Source of the DNA: Pollenia angustigena | Taxonomy: Eukaryota > Arthropoda > Insecta > Diptera > Polleniidae | Direction: 5' to 3' | NCBI GenBank assembly: GCA_930367215.1 | Contig: OV884058.1 | Location: 200,154,208 to 200,218,207 of the forward strand | Length of the DNA stretch: 64,000 bases | Shown here: piece by piece, positions 55,390-64,000 of the stretch | How the letters are laid out: the number at the start of each line of letters is the position of its first letter | How positions within the stretch are numbered: position 1 is the first letter of the stretch | Position numbers and translations under genes: made by a program | Notes under the pieces: model-generated | What the model was told of the DNA's origin: nothing | The model's input: the letters and a program-made list of their open reading frames with translations, nothing else | Databases searched by the model: none

Positions 55390-56024
55390 AATAGGTGGCC
55401 ATATAATTGAAGTTAACTATCAATTAGTGCTAAAGATGATAGATGGAAAAGTAGGCCAGGCTTTGACTGTCACAAAGGCTTCATCCAGCTGCATTATATG
55501 CCAAACCACATCAAGCTAATTAAACCAAGTCCCGGGAAAAGCATAAGATAATACTAATGCATATGAATTTGGATTATCGCCGCTACATACAAGAATACAA
55601 ATTATAGAGCACATACTAAAAATCAGCTATGATTTGGGTTTTGGACCTACAGGATCAATAAGAAACAATGACACCAACAAGGATTAAAGGAGTATAAAAA
55701 AGAATCCTTAATCATGGAGAGGATGTCATTAGGCATCATTTAGTACCACTAGGAGATCTGTGAGAGGAAGTCCAGGAAAAAAGGAATAAAGATGAGAGAT
55801 TTTATAGGGAGCACAATACCAGAAAAATGTCACGAGATTTTACAAACGAAGATCTGTTTAATATATTGTTGGCAACGTCAGATCCGCTCATCTCTACCAT
55901 TCCAAGTCAATGGAAAATAGAACATCGGGACTTAGATGAAGAAGCAAAAGGGCTGCTACAGGACAGAGGTAATACAAAACCAAATATGGAATATTTGGAG
56001 GCAATTTTCCAACCGAATCAATAG
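55390..56024 (+). pseudogene. Transib-like transposase C-terminal relic
   Basis: Frame-broken segments in order: LVLKMIDGKVGQALTVTKAS followed by CIICQTT; FGLSPLHTRIQIIEHILKIS (about 55567); a YREHNTRKMSRDFTNEDLFN…TSDPLIS tail ending at 56024. From family knowledge, a DGK…ALT…CxxC block followed by SPLHAWIRFFE-like and RKxSR…LLLTSDP blocks characterise the C-terminal half of Transib/RAG1-related transposases. At least three frame breaks. The last frame (55827-56024) is intact for 65 codons. Confidence 0.5.
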
Positions 56025-56299
56025 GAGATATAATAAATTTTATTGTTATTTAAGCAAAAAATATGTTTTTGTCCTTATTGTTATTTAAATAAAAATAGAA
56101 AAAAAAAATTTTAAAATTTACACTTATTTATATTTTTAATCTAAAAAGTTTTCTAGTGGAACTGGTTCCAGTTAAACCTGTTGTAGAGTTGATAATGAAG
56201 AAACCTGTTCACAAAATGATCATAGGTATTATTACATGCCTATACATTTTTTTAAAGGTATAGTGGCATATACGAGGCGAATGTATATGCATATAAAGG

Positions 56300-57143
56300 T
56301 AATATGAATCAGAGAAAGCCAAAAAGTTATATTTTTAATACTTATAACCTATTCATACTCCACCGAGCACGAGTACAGGCAGGTATGACTACCAATAAGT
56401 ATGAGCATGAATAAGTTTGTATATCGACCGGTATGAGTATGAACAAACACGCATGCTTATGGGCAATCCTTTGAATGCGTATGAGTAAAGGCATGTACCG
56501 TAAGTATCGACAAGTAACTTCAACATTTTGTATAGTTATTTTAAAGCAAGCAGTGTTGCCACGACCTAAAAATGTATGTTAAAGTTATATTAAAACACAA
56601 ATATTTGCTATCAAATTAAAATAATGCTTCTAAAACTATAATAAATTATAATCTTTTTTACGAAAGAGGTTTTTTATAAAAATAATTAAAAAAGGAGGCT
56701 ATCAACTATTTTGGGATCTTTTCTGTTTCTTTTTTTATGTTTCCAGCTAAAGAGAAATCTTAATCTAAAGCTGCGCTGCAGGCAGGAAATTTCATAAAAT
56801 TCTTGATTCTTATTAAGACAACCGTGGATACCTTGTGGAGTTGTTTTTCCACCATAGCATGATGTCGAAGTCTTCTTTAAGGCTAACATTTTCGTTGGCA
56901 TACTGATTGACTTCAGCAATTAAATTTTAAACCATTTTTTAACGTCTTAAAAATGCAACTGGCAACAGATAAACAGAAACACAATAAGTATGATAACATA
57001 CATGAATGAAATCAAATGCGCATGGATATACACAAGTATGAGAATAAACAGATACGAGTACGCACACGTATTGAAAATTGTCGATATGTGCTAGAGTACT
57101 TTAATTTTTTTTATACCCATTGGCTTTCTCTGATATGAATACG
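56300..57143. mobile_element. TIR element with repeated GTATGAG motifs
   Basis: Ends ATATGAATCAGAGAAAGCCA and complementary GTATTCATATCAGAGAAAGC. Both arms carry many GTATGAG(T/C)A variants (56340-56500; 56985-57080). A minus-strand frame (56686-56919) inside is unidentified. TSD unclear. Confidence 0.55.
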
Positions 57144-57154
57144 AATTTCTCCAG

Positions 57155-57157
<3 letters not shown>

Positions 57158-57187
<30 letters not shown>
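57158..57187. repeat. (AT)n microsatellite
   Basis: About 15 uninterrupted AT dinucleotides. Confidence 0.95.
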
Positions 57188-57188
<1 letters not shown>

Positions 57189-57336
57189 TTATGCACAGGG
57201 CATATTATGCGAACACAAAAAATCTTTACTTTTTTTGATGAAATATTATAAATTGCAATATTTTCGAAATACAAATTCAATATTTTTCTTCTAAAAGTCT
57301 TAAAAGTCTTTTAAAAATCGTTTTTTGTGGGCAGAG

Positions 57337-57527
57337 CATATTTGACGAACAGGTGCATACGTTGCGTTTAATTGCCGAAACTGTCTGGAAAATATGCTCC
57401 TTGTATATGAAATTTTTTGTTGCCATGTTTCCACATTATTATTCCCAAATAATAATGTGGGAATATTAAATTTCCTATACAAGTTTCGGCAATTAAACGC
57501 AACGTATGCAGCTGTTCGTCAAATATG
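57337..57527. repeat. Hairpin with central palindrome
   Basis: Arms of about 46 nt (CATATTTGACGAACAGGTGC left, mirrored at right) are nearly perfect. In the middle, CCCACATTATTATT / AATAATAATGTGGG forms a second palindrome (about 57431-57462). Confidence 0.85.
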
Positions 57528-58249
57528 CGCTGTATTTGCCGACTTTGATGCTGCAGGTTGTTGTCTGTGCTTATTTTGCCGTTGTAGTCAAATTAAACTA
57601 ATTTCTTTTTTTGTGCACTATAAAACAGAAAAAGTGTTGCTAATAAAAAAAGTTTTTTAAAGAATGAGTGCTTAAAATTTTTTTTTTTTTGTTTAACAGA
57701 AAAGAATATTAACTCGGCTCAGCACCAAATTGATATTTATATAATTTTTTAGTATTCTTGAAAGAAGTTTTATAGGAACATGTTGTTCGCGCCAACGCTC
57801 CTAGTTAAGGAGTTATAGGTCGTAAAAATTGCAAAATACTTTATCCATATCTATTTAGGTAAAAAATGAATTTATAAAATATGGGAATCATTGGAAAATG
57901 CTTCAAAATGTGTTTTACATGGAGTTTAAAGCATCCAGATTTACCAATTTTGAGGTAATATTATATATTCATACTCCGTGGCTGACATTTTTTTTAACAA
58001 AATTGGCTTTATCTTTTAATTATGTCGATATTTATTTATTTAACTCTAGATATTTGCTTAATAAACTTTCTTTATTGCGGGGTTTCGGCCTTGCGTAACA
58101 CTTAAGTAATTATGTACATATAACAATAATTAAATATGTAACAAGTACATAAATTATTACTAAATACATACATATTTTTACTCAAACTTATAAATAAATT
58201 GAGAAATTTTCCAAAATAAAATTTTTTTATCTTTATAAATATAAAATTG

Positions 58250-58458
58250 GGTGAGTTCCAAAACATCAGTTGCAAAGTAACTCGCTTTTTTAAGTGCTTT
58301 CTACCAAGCAACCGTGAAAAATTTTACAATGTTATCTGTACCAAAGTTCACTAAAAACAATATCGATGCGTACACAATAATCAAACTAGATATAGTTAAA
58401 CTCTATGATACATTTTTGACTTTGACTGCAAAGTATTATGATGTTTAGGAACTCAGCC
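58250..58458. mobile_element. MITE with GGNTGAGTTCC ends
   Basis: Ends GGTGAGTTCCAAAACATCA and complementary GGCTGAGTTCCTAAACATCA, about 209 bp, non-coding. Confidence 0.6.
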
Positions 58459-58576
58459 ATTCTATATGATGGAGTTACTAAAAATATGGTTTATAAAAGC
58501 TTGAAGTATTCTTCCCTATTCATAGTCTTTTGAGTTGTATTTTAGGAAAAATTTTTATGAAAATTTTGCATCAAAA

Positions 58577-58612
58577 CACATTTCAAACTTATTTTATTTT
58601 TTATGAATACGG
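58577..58612. repeat. Solo end of the CCGTATTCATAAAAAAT MITE
   Basis: TTATTTTTTATGAATACGG matches the right end of the 37821-37930 element; no mate is found nearby. Confidence 0.55.
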
Positions 58613-59348
58613 CAGATTATGTTTAATAAATATACTAACAAAATTTTAAGTTTCGTAGAAAAATCTTTCTAGAAATATTTAATTTGGGAATTTGCTCTTA
58701 ACGGAATTTTTAACACATCATGTAAAAGATATTTCGAAGTAGTTTCTATTAATACCAGTACTTCTTTGATCCTGTTTTTACCTAAAATGCAGTTGTTGGG
58801 TATCACGTGCGCAGAAGTAAAGTTTAATGTTCGAAAAACATCACTTTTAAGAAACTTGGCATGACTTTTATGTGTCAAAAGTTTTTATTATGTTTATTAT
58901 GCAGCAAATTTTCGCAATTATTGTTTCCGTTGATTTTCTGAAGCAATAGCTTTTGACATAAAAGAAATCGTTTTATTTTTTTTTTTGTGATGCTTTTTCT
59001 TGTCATTTATAATAAAACGGTCAGTTGTTGGCTCAATATTTTTAATAAACTTTCACATCGTTATTGTTGATAACGTTTTGATTATTATTTTATGTTGTTA
59101 GTTAAACTTTGCAATTCACTTTGCACAGCTGTTGTGCAATAAAAAAGTATCAGCATCACAACTGCAACTGGTAATTACGCATCAGCAATATCATTTTGCA
59201 TCACTGCAGCATTGATGAATAGTTTTCATGCATTAACGTACGTACCCAAAGTGTTCTGAAACTTTTAAGACCTATACCACGCTCGTTGACGGAAATTTGT
59301 ATGCTGTTTATATGTATTTATTTATTTAATCTGCCGTTAAGATTATGG

Positions 59349-59588
59349 GCCATGTCACAGAGTACAATTCCGTTCGGAATGATTCCGTTCGGAATTGAAG
59401 AAAACATATTTGTTTGTTGATGGAAAGTGTATTTTGATAGTTTTATGGCCTTTCAGATACAGACAACTCCCATACCGTTCATGAAAACAAAAATGGTTTC
59501 ATTCCGAAACATTTTTTCGTTATTTTCTGAAGCACCAAAATACGGAATGAATTCCGTTTCCGAACGGAATTGTACTCTGTGACATGGC
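59349..59588. mobile_element. MITE with 30-bp inverted ends
   Basis: GCCATGTCACAGAGTACAAT left and its inverted copy right match for about 30 nt; 240 bp. ATTCCGTTCGGAA motifs repeat inside. TSD not clear. Confidence 0.75.
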
Positions 59589-60889
59589 TGTATATTGTTT
59601 TTTGCTTCCAAAAACAACAAAATTATAATATTTATTATATTTTATAACAAATTCAATTGTTTTTACGTTATAAAATTTATTATAAATAAGTATTTATATA
59701 TTTATAATTTTAAATTAAGTTTGTATAAAAGTCTGCAATTATGCATGTTTTTCATTTTATAAAAGTAAAAAAGTGATAGTGGCACCACTGAAATATAAAC
59801 AGACATTAAAAAAAAACAGCTGTTTATATTTTTTCAATTGTAGCTGCCGTCTTCAACATAATTCAGTAGCTGACTACACGACTATAATTGCACCCAGCAG
59901 CATTTGTAGTCTTGTGTTCGTGTATCCTGCTGTGGTGAATGTGTTTAATGCATTATACATTAATTTTAATTAGTGTTGTCAAAACAGTAAAACGTTTTTT
60001 TCAAAGCCGATTTTCAGCAATGAAGCGTTTTTTTTGAAAAAAACCCGCAAAAAGATTTACACAAATGAATTTTTATGCGCTAAAATTGTTTTATTAAATA
60101 AGTGTTTGTGAATGTCAAAATATTTGTTAAAAATATAAAAAAAAGGAACATTTTTTGTTTATTTTAAATTTATTGTAAAATATAATAGTTTTGGTGCTAT
60201 AGTTGTACGTGATAATAAACGAGAAAATGATAACTGTATTTAAATTGTACTTTTATGCGGGGTTTAAACAACAATTATTATCATTACAAAATGGTAAATT
60301 TTGTTTGTTTTTTAATAGAAATTAAACAATTAAGTTAATTTAATTTTCAAAAGGTTATTCTGAACTAGGACATTGCACACCAGAGGCTCCTCAAGCTATG
60401 TATGTATGCATATTGTTTTGGCAGGTAGGTTTTACTATATTTTGTTGTTGTTAATTTTATAAACCAATTTTAATGATTTTGTTAATTTTTGATTCTCTCT
60501 TGTAGAGGTTTTTAGACTTTTTTAATTTGTTACGGGCTCTTTGAGTGTTTCTTAACAAGGTTTCCGTGCTTTATAGAGTTCAATAGATGCTGTAGAGCCA
60601 CGACTCTACCATAAACTTAACCCAAGATGTGACCAAACAAAATTTACACAAAGCTCATACATGTTTCAATGTATTGATTTGGCGTTCTAAGACAGCTATC
60701 AACTGCTTTATGTCAAACTAACACAATCAGTGAGAGAAACTTGTGGATTTGCTGTGCGATAATAAAACCAACATGCAAGAAATATATGTATAAGAAAATA
60801 AACCGTGTATAAAAAATCTGAAAAACTTTGAAAAAGCAAAATTTGTTTCAATAAAACTAGTGGTTTCGCGTGAGACGGAAAATTAGAGA
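59589..60889. other. No gene recognised
   Basis: AT-rich. A plus-strand frame at 59773-59973 and a GC-richer block at 60530-60740 have no recognised similarity. Confidence 0.3.
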
Positions 60890-61455
60890 GATGTTAAGGT
60901 TTAAATGGGGCTTATCATAAATTATGTACTGATCTTCACGAAATTTTACAGTGTGATTTCAAATCGTATAAAACAAGGCTTTATGGGGCCTATTATAAAT
61001 TATATACCAATCTATAAAAAGTTGACAGAATATTTTTTATTCATATAAAACTGACCACCAAAAGTTCATAATAATAGGATTTGTCGTTACGGTTTAATGC
61101 TTCTATAGTATTTCCGACTGTGGGCTTTATATGGGCCTATGGTAAATTATTGACAGATTTTCACTTAATTTTATAATAATTCAAGTTATACAAAACGAAT
61201 ATGTGCAAAATCTTACACCAATAATTGCATTCCGCTACTAATTATGTTAGTTTATAACAAAACTATAAATTTTTAGGTTGGTTGTTAGACATTTTGATTC
61301 ATAACTATTATCCTGCTATACCGATCTTGTTGGATTTCGACCCCAAACTGCTTAAGAAAGCTAAAAACAATTTGACATCAATATTGTTATTTTCTTTTAG
61401 ATTTTCTAAAAAGAGTTTTTTACAGACGGACATGGATAAATCGACGAAGGTTAGT
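60890..61455. repeat. Diverged copy of the 153-bp-core dispersed repeat
   Basis: Shares GATCTTCACGAAATTT, CCAAACTGCTTA, TTGATTCATA-like and ACGGACATGGATAAATCGAC segments with 17834-18930 in the same order. About three decayed core units. Confidence 0.55.
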
Positions 61456-61627
61456 TCACATACATCAAATATTTCACTATACACGCAAAGAAAAAACATG
61501 GTTGTGGTAAACATATTCTAAGAGCAACATACTATGATAAAATGCATGATTGAAGTCACCATATTAAGATTATTATTGAATCATAGTATGACTAAATATA
61601 CTCGTAATATTACAACATAATATTTTT

Positions 61628-61775
61628 CCCTTAATCATATTATTATTCTGTTATCATACTAAGTAAAGATGTAATCAAATTATTGTCATGCTAATCATAA
61701 TTAGTTAAGAAGTAATCATATTATTGCCATGTTAATCATAATAAATTTAGAAGCAATCATATTATCATAAAGCCC
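61628..61775. repeat. Degenerate tandem repeat, about 45-50-bp unit
   Basis: Three and a half units of AATCATATTATTNCCATG…TTAAGAAGT type. Preceded by ACACGCAAAGAAAAAACATG at 61482, a phrase that often opens fly MITEs. Confidence 0.6.
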
Positions 61776-61918
61776 CTCTCATAGATGTCATAAAAATACA
61801 AAATAAATTAAAATTTTTTTGCAACGATTTTTTTATTTTGTGGCTTTTTAAAATTTTTCTTAATGTAAATCAAATAGCGGAGTTCAAATAAGGCTTGCAA
61901 AAGAGCAAATGCAAAATC

Positions 61919-62164
61919 TTTGGTTTTCACGGGCAACCACGTATGTCCATTTTGCCCATTTTAAGATGTTGCTGCCATATTGCCTATTTTAAAACGCTCT
62001 TTACATGTTTAAGAACATTTTTGGAAAAATATGAATCAATTCCGATTTTTACTTAATGCCAAAGTATAAAAAGTGAAATACCTAGCGCATTGGATATCGA
62101 ATGGTTTTTCGGCTTTCCTGAAACATTTGTTTTAAGACATACGCCGTTGCCCATGAAAACCACA
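61919..62164. mobile_element. MITE with GGTTTTCNNGGGCAAC ends, copy 2
   Basis: Ends TTGGTTTTCACGGGCAACCA and complementary TGTGGTTTTCATGGGCAAC; collinear with 34693-34947 but diverged inside. Confidence 0.7.
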
Positions 62165-62907
62165 AAAATATCGTAACACTTTTATCAAATATAACGAAAT
62201 CTCTATGTGTTTTGTTGTTTAATTTTACAAAAAAACTTCGATATTTTGCATTTGCCCTTTTAAATAAGTTTCTTAAATATAAAAATTTTTTGGTATTTTA
62301 TGTTTCTCGGGAAAAAAGCTTTGAAGAATGAAATCGGAAAAATGCAAACAATTGCAAATTCTGAAATTGAAAACATTTATAATGGAATATAAAAATTTTT
62401 AAAATTTATGGGACATAAAACGTGTTTGGTAGAAAAGTTAAAAGTTCATAAATTGACCTTTTTTGTATGTGGTCTTTCAACGACAATCAACGAATTTCTT
62501 CAGCTCATTATTGGTTTAACCCGCCGACCATTTAAGAAAAATTAGTAAGGTATGGGTATATTTATTTTGATTACCCGCTTTCTGAATATTAAGCATTAAT
62601 TTTGCTCCATACCAACTCTTTTGAAGTGTATTAAATATTGTTTGGCATAACGAGCCAGTGCTTGGCAAATGCTGTAGAAGTTAAAGCAAATTAATTTGAC
62701 AAGAAAATACATTTTAATCTTGCTTCGCTTCATTGCCGTAAAAAAGGAGTAGAAGTTAGATAAACTGTCAACATCACAATATACAGCATTAAATATATGT
62801 TTGCGGAACAAAAAGCTTATTTTGTAGAAATAAATTTTGAAAAGTGGCGAGTGCGGCACAAAATAATAATTTTCACTCTCAATAAAATACCTTTTTTGCA
62901 ATTATAA
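62165..62907. other. No gene seen
   Basis: AT-rich; a minus-strand frame 62596-62901 has no recognised similarity. Confidence 0.3.
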
Positions 62908-63225
62908 GTGGATTTAGCTATAAATCGCTAAAAACCACACTTTTTGAAATAAAATTAATGAATTATTATAAAACAAACACAATAAATTATAGCTAAATTT
63001 TTTTAATAATAAGTGCATTTAGCTATAAATCGCTAAAAATAACTCCTTTTGAACTAAAATTATTAAATTATTATAAAACAAACGCAATAAATAATAGCTA
63101 CATTTTTAATTATGAGTGAATTTACCTATAAATCGCAAAAAATCACCCTTTTTAAATAAAATTTAAAGTTAAAAAGTTTGTCCTATAAATTTTATTAAAA
63201 ATCGCTGGATTTGATAAGAAAATAG
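62908..63225. repeat. Tandem repeat, about 104-bp unit
   Basis: TTTAGCTATAAATCGCTAAAA recurs (62911, 63015; variant at 63117) with 102-104-bp spacing; about 3.1 units with increasing divergence. Confidence 0.8.
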
Positions 63226-63743
63226 CTAAATTGGCAGCAGTGTGGAAAGAAACACACAGAGTTGCATATTACCAGCGTTACCATTTGTCATGTAATCTCT
63301 ATTTTATAAGTATTTTTAGACGTAAAAATGTTTAAAATTTTTATAGGGATTTTCATAAATAATAATAAACTACAATTTGCAGTATATTAAATGAAAGGAT
63401 GCAGTGAAGTTTTTATGAAACAAACCATATTAGACTCTATGTGTGCTTTATTACTGTAACGTTGTATAATTCTGTTTACTCCTTTAATACTTCATACCTT
63501 AACGATCCCAAATATATTCTTTTAGGTGCTGAAGTATCTAAAGATGATGAAATCGACTGTTATAGTCCTAAACATAACTGAAATTAAGCTCATAGAATAA
63601 ATTCGAAAAATAAAAAATGTTGAAAATATAAAATTTTTATAAATATTTCACAGTCCAAAAATTGTATCTATATTATTTTTGTTGTTCGCCAATGTAGTTG
63701 TTTATAAAAATATATGCAATTAAAATGCATTTAATCCATATTT

Positions 63744-63784
63744 TCCCAACGTTTCGTGAATGTTATGTTCACTTTATCAAGGGA
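63744..63784 (-). ncRNA. Hammerhead-like ribozyme motif, near-intact
   Basis: Minus strand: stem I TCCC/GGGA, box TTGATAA (two changes from CTGATGA), stem II GTGAA/TTCAC with a 7-nt loop, GAAA, palindromic ACGT stem III and GUU at the cleavage position. Closest in form to the motif at 42357. Confidence 0.5.
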
Positions 63785-64000
63785 TTCGTAAAAAGAGAAA
63801 TTAATTTTTTATTACATTGAACAATAATTTGTTGTAGACAAACATAAAAACATTAAACATGAAAAATTAAATTAAACACAAACTTAAAAATTATATCACA
63901 GGTTAGTTTTTGCACTTTTTTTGGCTCGTAGCTGCCAAACGGTAATCTTCAGAAAAAATATTTCTCTAATTCATAATTCCTCATATGCACATAAGTATGT

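Larger units (their letters stand above)
53976..56030 (+). mobile_element. Decayed Transib element
   Basis: Left end CACTGTG (53976-53982), 22-nt spacer, CCAAAAGTC (54005-54013), matching the heptamer-spacer-nonamer layout of the 447-1864 element. A Transib-type transposase C-terminal relic lies near the right side (55390-56024). The right terminus is not located. CGGCC at 53971-53975 would be the left target copy. Internal 706-bp duplication. Confidence 0.5.

Overview
The window is eukaryotic, strongly AT-rich, and looks like a calyptrate-type fly (order Diptera). The evidence is two small secreted cuticle-type genes of fly style (TATA box, an ATG-only first coding exon, introns of 60-72 nt, YLPP or Ala-Pro repeats, a terminal GYRYKTVRR motif) lying in a dense bed of dipteran mobile-element families. 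There are no bacterial-type operons and no convincing RNA genes apart from hammerhead-like ribozyme motifs.

Layout. 1-3.3 kb: copies of a SINE-like family, one split by a Transib-like element with RAG-signal-like ends. 3.5-10.7 kb: a YLPP-type gene whose 60-nt intron was expanded to about 7 kb by a full-length I-clade LINE; the LINE 3'UTR carries a TTAC-flanked TIR element that itself contains a 725-bp palindrome. Exon 2 is then cut by an RTE-like LINE fragment. 13.8-20.1 kb: nested TIR elements and hairpins, one holding a 153-bp tandem repeat. 21.0-24.5 kb: an internally deleted Ty3/gypsy retrotransposon with almost identical LTRs. 25.2-28.1 kb: two TIR elements with perfect 8-bp target duplications, built from dozens of short ATAACNCCC-type motifs and set inside further motif-bearing sequence. 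28.4-31 kb: a PIF-like MITE, a mariner relic, a TIR element with a stranded first exon, and a Jockey-type LINE end. 32.0-37.3 kb: three TTAA-flanked (piggyBac-type) elements in a row, the third loaded with a hAT pseudogene and MITEs. 39-40.6 kb: a mariner relic and a 240-bp tandem-repeat retroposon. 43.3-43.9 kb: the one intact host gene. 45.4-51.5 kb: paired PIF-like MITEs, a hAT element with an 8-bp TSD, and a CR1-like LINE. 53.6-56.0 kb: a hammerhead-bearing inverted repeat and a decayed Transib. 56-64 kb: assorted TIR elements, hairpins and tandem repeats.

Functionally, only the Ala-Pro cuticle-type gene appears able to make its product. Everything else is mobile DNA at different stages of decay. 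It is nested deeply enough that insertion order can be read from target duplications and from filled versus empty copies within the window. The most notable items are the motif-array elements at 25-28 kb, the RSS-like Transib ends, and the series of type-I hammerhead-like motifs.
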